A stretch of DNA of 64,000 nucleotides from assembly GCF_023516455.1 (NCBI RefSeq), contig NZ_JAMGBA010000003.1:124001-188000 (forward strand). Reading direction: 5' to 3'. The stretch's first letter is position 1. Each line of letters begins with the position of its first letter. Source of the stretch: Sphingomonas caseinilytica. GTDB lineage: Bacteria > Pseudomonadota > Alphaproteobacteria > Sphingomonadales > Sphingomonadaceae. Shown piece by piece: positions 51,170 through 62,688 of the stretch. The notes below the pieces were generated by a model, which had not been told where the DNA came from, searched no databases, and saw nothing but the letters and a program-made list of their open reading frames with translations. Made by a program: the position numbers and the translations under genes.

Positions 51170-52410
51170 GCTTTCGCCATCGTTACCTGGGCGACGTCAA
51201 TTCCGGCGCCCCGGAAACCGCCTTCGCAATACATCAGGTAATAGCGCCACAGGTTGTGGAACAGGTCGCTGAAGCCGCTTAGTCGGCCTTCGAGCACGGC
51301 CATGTCATATCGCTCGCGCCATTGCTGCAGCGTCTCGGCATAGTCGAGCCCGAAGCCGTCTCGATCCTCCCAACCGAGGCCGCGCTCCTTTGCCAGCGTC
51401 CTGAACCGGGGCTCGTCAATCAGCATGCCGCCGGGGAAAATATAGGCCTGGATGAAGTCCGCATTGCGCGAATAGCTATCGAACAGTTCGTGCCGAATGC
51501 TGATGAACTGCAACGCTGCACGCCCGCACGGCTTCAGGTTGGACGCGATGCAATCGAGATAGGCGGGCCACCAGCGTTCGCCTACCGCCTCGACCATCTC
51601 GACCGAGGCGACCGCATCGAATTGTTCGCGAATCTCCCGATAATCCTGCAGCCGGATCTCGATCAGATCCGATAATTCCGATGCGGCAATCTTTTCTTCA
51701 GCCCAACTTTTCTGCTCTGCAGACAAGGTCAGGCCAACAACCCTTACGCCCCTTTTGGCGGCTTCGATTGCCAGCGTTCCCCAGCCAGATCCAATTTCGA
51801 GCAGGCGATCGCCCGGCTTCAAATTGAGCCGATCCAGCAGCATCCTGATCTTTCGAAGCTGGGCGCGTTCAAGCGTGTCGCCGGCCGCAAATCGCGCCGA
51901 CGAATAGGTCATGCTGGGGTCCAGCCACTCCGCGTAAAAGTCGTTCCCCAAATCGTAGTGCGCGGCGATATTCTCCTTCGCCTGGCCAATCCGGTTGTCG
52001 CGCAGCCGGTGCGCCAAGGCATTGATCCACCGCCGCGCACCCTTGGCGCGCGCGATCTCGCCCAGCGATCTACCGTTCCTCATGAACAGCTCGAACAGGG
52101 GAACCGGGTCGGGCGAACTCCACTCGCCCGCCGCCCATGCCCTGTACCAGCCGACGGATCCGGACGTGACCAGTCGGACGAGCGCGATCCAGCTGTGGAC
52201 AGCAACGATTGCGACCGGGCCTGGACGATGAAAGCCGATCCGACGCTCGCTGCCGTCAGGCAGTGATGCCTCGATCCCGCCAGTCTCGAGCCGTTCATGC
52301 AAGTGGTCGAGGACGCGCTTGAACGCGGGGGCAGCTATACTGCCGATTATCCCTGCGCCGGTCGCAAAGCCCCGGTCGGCATGGATCAGATGTTCGCCGC
52401 GAGTAGCCAT
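51166..52410 (-). CDS. Cyclopropane-fatty-acyl-phospholipid synthase family methyltransferase
   Basis: The protein has 414 residues from the ATG at 52410; earlier in-frame starts (52434, 52494) exist but lack good ribosome sites. The SAM motif RLLEIGSGWGTLAIEAAKRG (about 190) and the family stretches ENIAAHYDLGNDFY (about 130), SVEMVEAVGERWWP and YIFPGGMLI are present. CFA synthases methylate unsaturated membrane lipids, an acid and stationary-phase protection. The N-terminal half is long, as in the alphaproteobacterial branch. Confidence 0.92.
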   Translation of the reverse strand: MATRGEHLIHADRGFATGAGIIGSIAAPAFKRVLDHLHERLETGGIEASLPDGSERRIGFHRPGPVAIVAVHSWIALVRLVTSGSVGWYRAWAAGEWSSPDPVPLFELFMRNGRSLGEIARAKGARRWINALAHRLRDNRIGQAKENIAAHYDLGNDFYAEWLDPSMTYSSARFAAGDTLERAQLRKIRMLLDRLNLKPGDRLLEIGSGWGTLAIEAAKRGVRVVGLTLSAEQKSWAEEKIAASELSDLIEIRLQDYREIREQFDAVASVEMVEAVGERWWPAYLDCIASNLKPCGRAALQFISIRHELFDSYSRNADFIQAYIFPGGMLIDEPRFRTLAKERGLGWEDRDGFGLDYAETLQQWRERYDMAVLEGRLSGFSDLFHNLWRYYLMYCEGGFRGAGIDVAQVTMAKA

Positions 52411-52583
52411 CGGCAGACCTATCGACGCGTCCATTCTGGATGGCAAGCGCCCGCTCTGGCACTCCACGTCCAACGGTTCACCGTAAATCGGCATGGTAAC
52501 GGTTATAGACGGCTGGTCATTTCCGCCGCCGTCGACAAGGTGACGCAACGACCCGCGATGCGGCGCGAAAAGGGGATGTCTAA

Positions 52584-52880
52584 ATGCGTAAAATTGTTCT
52601 GGCCGTGGCAACCGCAAGCCTGGCCGTTCCGCTCTTTCCAGCGTTCAGTCAGGCGGAAGGTCACGCCTACAATGGGCGCATCTGGCAGGATTCTCATGGC
52701 CGCTACCGTTGCAAGCGGCCTGACGGTACCGTTGGACTCATTATCGGCGGTGCCGGCGGCGCTTTGATCGGTCGCGCCATCGACACCAAGGGCGAACGTG
52801 CAACCGGGACCATCATCGGTGCGGCGGCCGGAGCCTTGGTCGGCCGCAAGATCGATCGCAGCCGCGTGAAGTGCAAATAG
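52584..52880 (+). CDS. Glycine-zipper exported protein
   Basis: The protein has 98 residues. A signal peptide (about 1-24) is followed by a short domain with two Cys and a Gly-rich segment, LIIGGAGGALIGRAIDTKG...GTIIGAAAGALVGRKID, the glycine-zipper 2TM pattern of SlyB/RcnB-like envelope proteins. It is divergent from the CFA synthase gene. A terminator-like stem follows. Confidence 0.88.
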   Translation: MRKIVLAVATASLAVPLFPAFSQAEGHAYNGRIWQDSHGRYRCKRPDGTVGLIIGGAGGALIGRAIDTKGERATGTIIGAAAGALVGRKIDRSRVKCK

Positions 52881-52900
52881 CAATTCGAATTCCGAGCTAG

Positions 52901-52939
52901 GCCGGCGTCCCCCCTTCACCCCCCTGAATGGACGCCGGC
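52901..52939 (+). terminator. Terminator-like hairpin after the glycine-zipper gene
   Basis: A perfect 10-bp stem, GCCGGCGTCC (52901-52910) with GGACGCCGGC (52930-52939). There is no T run, so it may only weaken or process the transcript. Confidence 0.6.
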
Positions 52940-53022
52940 CACCCCATCTTGCTTCCCGTAACGCTGTATTGACACAATAATACACCTGTGCGACCTTAGG
53001 GGCATCAGGGAGGATATTGTCG

Positions 53023-54129
53023 ATGTACAGCCAGAACGATCTCGACGAAGCGGTAGCCGCCGGCGCAATGAGCGCCGAGGCAGCCGCATCGCTCCGCAAC
53101 TTTGTCGACCTACAGCGGCGCTCACCTGCCGTTGATGAAGAAAATTTCCGGCTCATTACCGGTTTCAACGACATCTTTGTTTCGATCGCTGCTGCGATCC
53201 TGTTGTTTGCCGTGGGCTTCATCGGTCAGTGGATCGGCATGCGCACGGGCCTGATTATTGAATCGGACGGTCCCTCCCCGATCGCACCCGCGCTGGTCGC
53301 AGCGACCAGCTGGGGCCTTGCACTCTTCTTCACCGCCAAGCGACGCATGGCGCTGCCGTCGATCCTGCTGTTGCTGACCTTCGTGTTCGGCGTGCTCGCT
53401 ACCGCCGGATTCGCCTTGGTGATGGGAACCGGCCCGGCTCTCGATGACAATCCGCAACTAGGCGGCGTGATCGGTGCCATTTCGGCTGCCATCGCTGCGT
53501 CCGCTGCCTGGCTTCACTGGAAGCGCTTCCGTGTTCCCATCACGGTCGCCGCTGGGGCCGCCTCGGTTGCTGGTATCGTCCTTGCACTGCTGGTGGCGGC
53601 GCTGGGACAGACTGCCGAGCAGTCGCAGAACTTGATACTTGGCTTTGTGCTGTTCCTCGGGATCGGCATGTTCCTGTTCGCAATGTGGTGGGACGGATCG
53701 GACAGGGCCCGCCTTACCCGCCGCGCCGACGTAGCCTTCTGGCTCCACCTGCTTGCGGCACCGATGATCGTCCACCCGATCTTCACGCTGCTCGGGCTCA
53801 ACAATAATACTGCGACGGTCAGCGAGGGCTTTATCGCCGTCCTGCTCTATGTCGTGCTGGGCCTGACCGCGCTCGCCGTCGATCGCCGTGCGTTGCTCGT
53901 CTCCGCGCTGGCCTATGTGCTCTATGCGCTGAACGCATTGTTCCGGGAATTTGGGGCAGTCGAGCTCAACGTTGCTCTGACTGCGCTTGTGATCGGGTCG
54001 GCACTGCTGATGCTTTCGGCCTTCTGGACCCAGGCACGCGCCCTCGTGGTGGGCCCGTTGCCGGAAAGCCTTCAGGAGCGGCTACCGCTGGTCAATCGGC
54101 CGTCGGCTAATCCCGCACAAGCCGCATAA
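53023..54129 (+). CDS. Polytopic membrane protein of unknown function
   Basis: The protein has 368 residues from the ATG at 53023, which has AGGGAGGA upstream; a TTG two codons earlier is possible. About 45 cytoplasmic residues (MYSQNDLDEAVAAGAMSAEAAASL) precede 9-10 hydrophobic helices. The N-terminal pattern resembles DUF2157-like membrane proteins, whose function is unknown. The end overlaps the convergent DUF2794 gene by 23 bp. Confidence 0.8.
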   Translation: MYSQNDLDEAVAAGAMSAEAAASLRNFVDLQRRSPAVDEENFRLITGFNDIFVSIAAAILLFAVGFIGQWIGMRTGLIIESDGPSPIAPALVAATSWGLALFFTAKRRMALPSILLLLTFVFGVLATAGFALVMGTGPALDDNPQLGGVIGAISAAIAASAAWLHWKRFRVPITVAAGAASVAGIVLALLVAALGQTAEQSQNLILGFVLFLGIGMFLFAMWWDGSDRARLTRRADVAFWLHLLAAPMIVHPIFTLLGLNNNTATVSEGFIAVLLYVVLGLTALAVDRRALLVSALAYVLYALNALFREFGAVELNVALTALVIGSALLMLSAFWTQARALVVGPLPESLQERLPLVNRPSANPAQAA

Positions 54130-54445
54130 GGCGGCGCTCAAGCGGGGCCAGGACACCGTGGAGTTCATGGCCCCGCTTCACGACCATTCCATGCTGTGAA
54201 ACCAGGGCAAACGCCCCCTGCTTCAACTGGAGCTGGGGGCGTTTCTCTATCCGCACGTCCGGCTGCTCGGCGGTGCGCCGGAATGCCGCGAAGACCGCGA
54301 CATCGGCGTCGAACCAAAGGCCATAGTCGCGCCAATGGCCAGCCGCGACCATTCGCCCATATAGGTCGAGGATGCGTTGCAGTTCGGCTCGATCGAATGT
54401 CGCGACAGCTCGCCGGTCCCGCGGATGCGGAAACGGCGTGATCAC
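54107..54445 (-). CDS. DUF2794 family protein
   Basis: The protein has 112 residues from a GTG two bases after the cysE stop. The family signature FDRAELQRILDLYGRMVAAGHWRDYGLWFD (about 17-46) is clear, and the conserved FAAFRRTAEQPDVRIEKRPQL follows. The function is unknown. It is conserved in alphaproteobacteria. Coupling to cysE is indicated by the 2-bp spacing. Confidence 0.88.
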   Translation of the reverse strand: MITPFPHPRDRRAVATFDRAELQRILDLYGRMVAAGHWRDYGLWFDADVAVFAAFRRTAEQPDVRIEKRPQLQLKQGAFALVSQHGMVVKRGHELHGVLAPLERRLMRLVRD

Positions 54446-54447
54446 GC

Positions 54448-55134
54448 TCAAGCGCTTTTGACCTTTGGCTTTGGCTGGCTTCGCGCACGAAGCTCTGCCA
54501 CTTCCCTGCGCAGCGCGTCTATTTCTTCCTCCAGCTCGACCAAACGAGCGCGCGCCGGGTCGCAATCTTCGCCGCAGGGCGTTCCATAAGGAACGAAGCC
54601 GGGGCTATAGTGGACCGTGTCGACCGGTACCGGCTTGGCCGGAATCCCGACCACCGTGCTTTGCGGGACGACGTCCTTCGTCACCACGGAATTGGCGCCC
54701 ACCTTCGCGCCCTCCCCCACTTCGATAGGGCCAAGGACCTGAGCACCGGAGCCGATCACGACACCATTGCAAAGCGTCGGGTGCCGCTTGCCGCCCACAC
54801 CGGTGGAAGGATTGGTCCCGCCCAGCGTCACGTTCTGGTAGATGGTGACGTCGTCCCCGATCTCGGCCGTTTCGCCAATAACGGTGAAGCCGTGGTCGAT
54901 GAAGAAGCGCTCGCCGATCTTGGCGCCCGGATGGATGTCAATCGCGGTGATCGCGCGCGAGAAATGATTCACGAGCCGTGCGAGGAAATATAGCTGCCCG
55001 CCATACAGCCAGTGGGCTACGCGGTGGAGGCCAAGCGCCCAAACGCCAGGATAGATCAATATTTCCCAGCGCGACCGCGCGGCCGGATCTCTGGCCTTTA
55101 CGGAATCGAGATACTCAACAAGGGTCGAAGCCAA
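54448..55134 (-). CDS. cysE: Serine O-acetyltransferase (EpsC/CysE-like)
   Basis: The protein has 228 residues. The left-handed beta-helix of hexapeptide repeats runs from about 65 to 165 ([60 protein letters not shown]). The active-site His in HPGAKIG and DHGF are in place. The N-terminal helical domain is short, as in the EpsC branch. A Glu/Arg-rich C-terminal helix closes it. It supplies O-acetylserine to cysK. Confidence 0.95.
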   Translation of the reverse strand: MASTLVEYLDSVKARDPAARSRWEILIYPGVWALGLHRVAHWLYGGQLYFLARLVNHFSRAITAIDIHPGAKIGERFFIDHGFTVIGETAEIGDDVTIYQNVTLGGTNPSTGVGGKRHPTLCNGVVIGSGAQVLGPIEVGEGAKVGANSVVTKDVVPQSTVVGIPAKPVPVDTVHYSPGFVPYGTPCGEDCDPARARLVELEEEIDALRREVAELRARSQPKPKVKSA

Positions 55135-55280
55135 TCGTGGCGTCCTTCTGCTTTTCGCCCCTAATTTAAGCGTTCAGGCCCGTAATGAAAAGGCGAATGG
55201 CCCTTTCCATGCGCCGGGCAGTGTTGCTCCCCCGCATCAACTCGGGCAGTTAATGTCTATCAACAGGGTGGAGAACGGGC

Positions 55281-56045
55281 ATTCCCACGGAACTGCTGGC
55301 CGATCCGGCCGTCCTCGTGACCTTCATCCTGATCGGCTTCGCCGCCCAGTTGATTGACGGCGCACTCGGCATGGCCTTCGGCCTGATCTCGAGCACGCTC
55401 CTCATCGCCACCGGCGTCCCGCCCGCGGCGGCCTCAGCTGGCGTCCATACGGCCGAAACCTTTACGACCGCCGTTTCTGGCATCAGCCACGTTGCGCATC
55501 GCAACGTCGACTGGAAACTGTTCTTCCGGATCGTCATCCCGGGCGTACTGGGAGGCGTAACGGGCGCTTACTTATTGACCCAGATACATGCGGACGTCGC
55601 GAAGCCCTTCGTCCTGACCTATCTGACGGTGCTTGGCGCCTACCTTCTCTACCGCGGTGTGATGCACAAGCATACGGAGAAGGCCCCGAAGGTAGTGGCG
55701 CCTCTTGGCCTTGCCGGCGGATTCCTGGATGCGGCTGGCGGCGGCGGCTGGGGCCCGATCGTAACCTCCAACCTGCTCGTTCAGGGCAGCAACCCCCGCA
55801 AGACGATCGGAACCGTCAACACTGCGGAATTCTTCCTGACCGTGACAATCTCGGCTACATTCATTGCGACGCTCGGCTGGGCTGCCTTCACGACTGCGAC
55901 ACTTGGCCTTCTGATTGGCGGGGTCGCCGCCGCGCCGTTCGGCGCCTGGATCGCCAAAAGGGTCAATGCAGACCTGCTGTTGACCTTCGTCGGCTCGGTC
56001 CTGACGATCACAAGCGCCTACGGACTATATCGAGCCCTCAGCTAG
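55281..56045 (+). CDS. TauE/SafE-family permease, possible ATT start
   Basis: The protein has 254 residues if begun at the ATT at 55281 (IPTELLADPAVLVTFILIGF), which has GGTGGAG about seven bases upstream; the first standard start, GTG 55317, has no ribosome site and would cut into the first helix. Eight membrane helices are visible, with repeated Gly-rich GGFLDAAGGGGWGPIVT loops. TauE/SafE proteins move sulfite, sulfonates or related anions. A sequence error at the ATT is possible. It stands alone between cysE and ahpD. Confidence 0.85.
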   Translation: MPTELLADPAVLVTFILIGFAAQLIDGALGMAFGLISSTLLIATGVPPAAASAGVHTAETFTTAVSGISHVAHRNVDWKLFFRIVIPGVLGGVTGAYLLTQIHADVAKPFVLTYLTVLGAYLLYRGVMHKHTEKAPKVVAPLGLAGGFLDAAGGGGWGPIVTSNLLVQGSNPRKTIGTVNTAEFFLTVTISATFIATLGWAAFTTATLGLLIGGVAAAPFGAWIAKRVNADLLLTFVGSVLTITSAYGLYRALS

Positions 56046-56052
56046 TACGCGC

Positions 56053-56574
56053 CTAAAGCGTGGCGTGAACCGTCGCCACCGCCTTTAGTACGGCGGCAAT
56101 TCGGACCGCCGACTGAATCGCTTCGGGCTTCACGCCATGCTGCTTCAACAGCTTTTCATGACTGTCGATGCACATCCCGCACCCATTCATCGCCGAGACG
56201 GCCAGACTGAACAGTTCGAAATCGTCCTTCGCAATTCCGGGCGATCCGATGAAGTTCATCCGGAGCTTGGCCGGCATGGTCGCATATTCGGGGTTCGAAG
56301 CCAGGTGGACGAAGCGATAATAGACATTGTTCATCGCCATCACGGCAGCTGCGCCGCGCGCCGCATTGGCCGCCTCCGCGCTCAGCTTGCCGTCAACCTC
56401 GGCTTCGGCGGCAGCCACCAGGGGCCGATGGCCCGTTCCATGGGCGCAAGCGAGCAGCAGTCCATATTTGCGTTGATCGCCGAGTAGTTGATCGGACAGG
56501 ATAGAGCTGAGGTTCAGCCTCAAGTCCTTGGCGTAATCGGGCAACGTGTCGGCAAAATCCTTGAGGCCATGCAT
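56053..56574 (-). CDS. ahpD: AhpD-like alkylhydroperoxidase
   Basis: The protein has 173 residues. The CxxC/His site MNGCGMCIDSHE (Cys132, Cys135, His139) is the AhpD signature. AhpD reduces AhpC, coupling it to lipoyl cofactors, in bacteria lacking AhpF. It lies 138 bp downstream of ahpC on the same strand, with a strong hairpin between, so it may be made at a lower level. Confidence 0.95.
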   Translation of the reverse strand: MHGLKDFADTLPDYAKDLRLNLSSILSDQLLGDQRKYGLLLACAHGTGHRPLVAAAEAEVDGKLSAEAANAARGAAAVMAMNNVYYRFVHLASNPEYATMPAKLRMNFIGSPGIAKDDFELFSLAVSAMNGCGMCIDSHEKLLKQHGVKPEAIQSAVRIAAVLKAVATVHATL

Positions 56575-56603
56575 GGGCCATCCTCCAGCGGGCTGGATCG
56601 GTT

Positions 56604-56669
56604 CAATCGATCGATTTGGGAAAGAATTGGCGGCGGGGGCATAATTTAGGGGAGAATACCCCCGCCGCC
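56604..56669 (-). other. Strong hairpin and palindrome between ahpC and ahpD
   Basis: GGCGGCGGGGG (56629-56639) and CCCCCGCCGCC (56659-56669) form a perfect 11-bp stem with a 19-nt loop. Next to it, AATCGATCGATT (56604-56615) is a perfect 12-bp palindrome just before ahpD. The stem may be a partial terminator or an mRNA stabiliser that sets the ahpC/ahpD ratio. Confidence 0.6.
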
Positions 56670-56711
56670 TCTGCTGCTCGCGTCGCGTTAGCAGCAGGAT
56701 TCGTTGGCCGG

Positions 56712-57254
56712 TTAGGCCGCTGGCCTCAATACTTCTTCGCCATCATTCCAGTTGCAAGGGCAAAGCTCGTCCGTCTGCAACGCGTCAAGAACGCGAAGCG
56801 TTTCGGCCGGGTTCCGGCCTACGTTGAGTCCGTTGACGGCGACATGCTGGATCACATTGTCCGGATCGATGATGAAGGTCGCGCGATAGGCGACACCTTC
56901 GTCCGGCGCGATGATGCCCAGCGCATCAGCCAGTTCCTTCTTGTTGTCGGCGATCCACGGGAAGTCCGCCTCGGCCAGCTGCTCGTCCGACTTCCGCCAG
57001 GCGAAGTGCACATGGGCGGTGTCGGTCGAAGCGCCGATCAGGTCGGCATCGCGATCGGCGAAGTCCTGCTTCAGTTCGCCGTAGCCAACGATCTCGGTCG
57101 GGCAGACGAAGGTGAAGTCCTTCGGCCAGTAGAACAGGATTTTCCAACGTCCTCCGGTGTTGCCCAGGTCGAGAGTCTCGCCGGCAGGCAAGGCAGCGGT
57201 GCCCTGCTGAACAGGAACGGTAAGTGCGGGAAGCTTGTCCCCAACGGTCAGCAT
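56712..57254 (-). CDS. ahpC: Alkyl hydroperoxide reductase C (peroxiredoxin)
   Basis: The protein has 180 residues from the ATG at 57254. The peroxidatic Cys51 lies in FTFVCPTE, and the C-terminal LCPCNW holds the resolving Cys (about 165-167). It detoxifies hydrogen peroxide and organic hydroperoxides. It is divergent from oxyR, with 113 bp between starts, the usual arrangement for OxyR control. Confidence 0.96.
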   Translation of the reverse strand: MLTVGDKLPALTVPVQQGTAALPAGETLDLGNTGGRWKILFYWPKDFTFVCPTEIVGYGELKQDFADRDADLIGASTDTAHVHFAWRKSDEQLAEADFPWIADNKKELADALGIIAPDEGVAYRATFIIDPDNVIQHVAVNGLNVGRNPAETLRVLDALQTDELCPCNWNDGEEVLRPAA

Positions 57255-57367
57255 AATTTCTCCAGTTATTTGTGTTGCGGTGCACAATGACTGAGGCCGC
57301 AGGTAGAGTGCTGGCTTCAATCGTTCAAGTGCATTATAACGAGCACAGTGATTGGAATTTTCGATAA

Positions 57368-58294
57368 ATGATCGTCCACCTTCCGACCATCAAGCAACTG
57401 CAATATTTGGTCGCCCTCCGCCGCTTCGGGCACTTCGGCAAAGCTGCTGAGGCAAGTTTCGTCACGCAGTCCACCCTATCCGCGGGGCTGCGTGAGCTGG
57501 AGGCTTTGCTGGGCATCACATTGGTTGAGCGGACCCGACGACTGGTCCGGTTCACCGCTCTGGGCGAAAAGATTGCCGACAAGGCGATCCTGGTGCTTCG
57601 AGAAGCCGAAGAACTCGCGGAGCTCGCGCGGGCCGAAGGCAAGCCGCTGCACGGCGAGCTGCGCATGGGTGTAATTCCAACCATTGCCCCCTTCCTTCTC
57701 CCAGCGATGTTGCCACGGCTTCGAACCCAATGGCCCTCGCTGAAGCTCTACCTGCGCGAAGAGACCAGTCAGGCGGCCTGCGAAGCGCTTCACCGGGGCC
57801 AACTCGATTGCGTCCTTCTGGCGCTCCCGTTCGGCTGTGGCGACGTGGATCATGCGCCACTGTTCGAAGATCGTCTTTATGTCGCTTATCCGCACGGAGA
57901 GGCGCCGAGCGATCAAATGATCGATGTCGATACGATCGACGAAAATCGTCTTCTGCTGCTTGAGGATGGCCACTGCCTGAAGGATCATGCCCTGTCGGCA
58001 TGCAACCGACCCGAGCTTCGGGCCAATGCGGCGATGATGGGTACTTCGCTTCATACGCTTGTGCAGATGGTCGACAACGGGCTTGGGCTGACCTTCATTC
58101 CTGCCATGGCGATCGAGGCCGGAATCCTTGAGGGAACAGGCGTCGATGCCAAGCCATTGCGGTCGGATCACGGCTTCCGCCGCATCGCGCTGATCTGGCG
58201 ACGTTCGAGCCCACGCGAGAATGAGTTCCAGTTGCTCGCGGACAGCCTTCGCGAGATCGTGCGCGAACTCGTCCCCGCGAGCTCGACCAACTAA
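57368..58294 (+). CDS. oxyR: Hydrogen-peroxide sensing LysR regulator OxyR
   Basis: The protein has 308 residues. The LysR helix-turn-helix spans about 9-65 (AAEASFVTQSTLSAGLRELEALLGITLVERT). In the sensor domain Cys203 and Cys212 (DGHCLKDHALSAC) have the same nine-residue spacing as the disulfide of E. coli OxyR, so redox sensing is well supported. Likely targets are the divergent ahpC-ahpD and the convergent katG. Confidence 0.95.
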   Translation: MIVHLPTIKQLQYLVALRRFGHFGKAAEASFVTQSTLSAGLRELEALLGITLVERTRRLVRFTALGEKIADKAILVLREAEELAELARAEGKPLHGELRMGVIPTIAPFLLPAMLPRLRTQWPSLKLYLREETSQAACEALHRGQLDCVLLALPFGCGDVDHAPLFEDRLYVAYPHGEAPSDQMIDVDTIDENRLLLLEDGHCLKDHALSACNRPELRANAAMMGTSLHTLVQMVDNGLGLTFIPAMAIEAGILEGTGVDAKPLRSDHGFRRIALIWRRSSPRENEFQLLADSLREIVRELVPASSTN

Positions 58295-58299
58295 GAGCC

Positions 58300-58330
58300 C
58301 ACCGCGGCACCAGAGGCCGATGCCGCGGCG
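58300..58330. terminator. Inverted repeat between convergent oxyR and katG
   Basis: CCGCGGCA (58302-58309) and TGCCGCGG (58321-58328) form an 8-bp stem with an 11-nt loop. It lies between two converging stops, so it may end both transcripts; there is no T run. Confidence 0.55.
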
Positions 58331-58344
58331 GATCTAAGCCCTAC

Positions 58345-60609
<2,265 letters not shown>

Positions 60610-60709
60610 CTAGGCCGCGAGTTGAACGGGCGGAAACGAGATAAGTTCGTCAGAGAAAGTTGGAAAATCGATCAGTGGCGACCGCACAGCGACATGCCGG
60701 GCGAAATGC

Positions 60710-61276
60710 TCAATCCATGTGCTTCAGGCCGATCCGAAGATAGTCATAGCCAGTGACCAGCGTCAGGGCCGCCGCAGCCCACAAGCTGGCCAATCCTACA
60801 TTGTGAACCCACAGTTCGCCCGGGAATGCTCCGCCAAGGATCAATGCGCCGAGTGAGACCAGCTGGAAGGTGGTCTTCCATTTCGCAAGCGCACTGACCG
60901 GCATGCTGACGTTCAGCGGTGCCAGGAATTCGCGAAGACCCGATACGATGATCTCGCGTAGCAAGATGACGAGGGCCGGAATGATGTGCAGCCCGTGGAT
61001 GATCGGCTCGCCTGACATTTTCCGGCTGGCGATCAGCATGACAATGACGGCCGCAACCATGATCTTGTCGGCAATCGGGTCGAGGAACTGGCCGAGCCGC
61101 GAAATCCGCCCCTGCGCGCGCGCCAGATAGCCGTCGAAATAATCGGTGATTCCAACGACGCAGTAGAGGACGAACGTGATCCCGTAATCGATGGGAGTCG
61201 GCCGCCACAGGAGGAACACCAGAATCGGCACCGCCAGGATACGCGACAGCGTCAGCAGGTTTGGCAGCGTCAGCAT
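60710..61276 (-). CDS. pgsA: CDP-diacylglycerol-glycerol-3-phosphate 3-phosphatidyltransferase
   Basis: The protein has 188 residues from the ATG at 61276. The CDP-alcohol phosphotransferase motif DGYLARAQGRISRLGQFLD followed by PIAD (about 54-76) has all conserved Asp, Gly, Ala and Arg positions. Membrane helices flank it. It makes phosphatidylglycerophosphate in the inner membrane. It is divergent from the MFS gene. Confidence 0.95.
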   Translation of the reverse strand: MLTLPNLLTLSRILAVPILVFLLWRPTPIDYGITFVLYCVVGITDYFDGYLARAQGRISRLGQFLDPIADKIMVAAVIVMLIASRKMSGEPIIHGLHIIPALVILLREIIVSGLREFLAPLNVSMPVSALAKWKTTFQLVSLGALILGGAFPGELWVHNVGLASLWAAAALTLVTGYDYLRIGLKHMD

Positions 61277-61373
61277 CAGCCAATTCGCTAGGGCAAACGC
61301 GACGAGTTGCACAGAGTCAAAAAACCGCCGCTTGCGGGCAGTAGCAATAGCGCTATCAGGGGGCGGAAGTACG

Positions 61374-62672
61374 ATGCAGGACAGTGCACACCTATTACGA
61401 ACCCGGCGCTTCCTGCCGATTTTCGTCACTCAGTTCCTGGGCGCCTTCAACGATAATCTGTTCCGCACTGCGATGGTGATGCTTGTGATCTACGGCATCT
61501 ACCAGGACCCTGAACAGGAAGCGACATTCAGCGCCATTGCCGGCGGCCTGTTTATCCTGCCCTTCTTCCTGCTCTCCGCCCTCGCCGGACAGCTCGCGGA
61601 CGAGCGCGACAAGGCGAAGATCGTGCGCATCGTCAAGACGGCCGAAATCCTGATCATGATCGTCGGTGCGGGCGGGTTGCTGCTGCACAATGTCCCGCTG
61701 CTTCTTGCGGCACTGTGCGCCATGGGCGTCCACTCAACCTTCTTCGGTCCGATCAAATACGCGATTCTTCCACAGCATCTCCAATCGGATGAGGTGCTGG
61801 GCGGTACCGGCCTGGTAGAGGCCGGAACCTATATCGGCATCCTCGCCGGGACGTTGCTTGGCGGCGTGCTCGTACTGCAGCGGCCGGACGGCAGCTTCCA
61901 CGCCGAATTCGCAGCCGTCGCGGTTTTGGTCGTGGCGGCGATAGGCCGGGTTTCCGGCCATTTCGTGCCCGCCGCCCCGCCGGCTCCGGATGCACCGCCG
62001 TTCCATTTCGACTGGCACATCATCCGCGCATCTCGAACGCTGGTCAGCAACACGCTGCACATTCCCCGGCTGTTCCTGGCAATCATCGCGATCAGCTTTT
62101 TCTGGGCCATGGGCGCGGTCCTCGCCGCGCAGTTCCCGCCTCTGGTCAAGAATGCCTTGGGTGCTGACCAGACGGTGGCAACGCTCTTCCTCGCCACCTT
62201 CTCGGTTGGGGTCGCAATCGGGTCGGTCGCGGTCAACCGCTTGCTGGGCGGGCAGGTATCCGCACGCTATTCACCCATTTCCGCCCTGCTGATGGGCCTG
62301 TTCGTCCTTGACCTTTATCGACGGGTCAAGGGATGGCCCGCACCTGAAGCCGAGCTTCGGGATCTCCATGCCTTCCTCGCCATGCCCAATAGCTGGATGA
62401 TCGTCGTCGATTTGCTGGGTGTGGCGGTGGCGGGCGGAATGTTCGTCGTGCCGCTCTACGCTTTCCTCACGACCACCGTGCCCAAATCGGAAACCGCACG
62501 GACGATCGCGGCCAACAACATCGTCAATTCCGGTCTGATGGTCGCGGCAACGCTGATTTTGACCGCCGCCGTGCAATTGGGGGTAACCGTGGCCGATAGC
62601 TTGCTGATCGTTGCGGGAGCGACCGTGATCTCGGCCTGGCTGGGCTGGAAACTTCATCTCGCCTGCGATTGA
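61374..62672 (+). CDS. MFS transporter, LplT-like
   Basis: The protein has 432 residues from the ATG at 61374. About 12 membrane helices; the start RRFLPIFVTQFLGAFNDNLFR and the loop AGQLADERDKAKIVRI are typical of the LplT branch, which flips lysophospholipids across the inner membrane. In many genomes LplT is fused to or beside acyltransferase genes; here the neighbour is pgsA, which fits a phospholipid role. Confidence 0.88.
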   Translation: MQDSAHLLRTRRFLPIFVTQFLGAFNDNLFRTAMVMLVIYGIYQDPEQEATFSAIAGGLFILPFFLLSALAGQLADERDKAKIVRIVKTAEILIMIVGAGGLLLHNVPLLLAALCAMGVHSTFFGPIKYAILPQHLQSDEVLGGTGLVEAGTYIGILAGTLLGGVLVLQRPDGSFHAEFAAVAVLVVAAIGRVSGHFVPAAPPAPDAPPFHFDWHIIRASRTLVSNTLHIPRLFLAIIAISFFWAMGAVLAAQFPPLVKNALGADQTVATLFLATFSVGVAIGSVAVNRLLGGQVSARYSPISALLMGLFVLDLYRRVKGWPAPEAELRDLHAFLAMPNSWMIVVDLLGVAVAGGMFVVPLYAFLTTTVPKSETARTIAANNIVNSGLMVAATLILTAAVQLGVTVADSLLIVAGATVISAWLGWKLHLACD

Positions 62673-62688
62673 ACGCCGGCGTCGGCCC

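Noticed and set aside
54209-54244. AAACGCCCCC / GGGGGCGTTT stem looking like a terminator
   Set aside because: It lies inside the DUF2794 coding sequence, so it is probably a chance of codon use, though it could still affect the mRNA.
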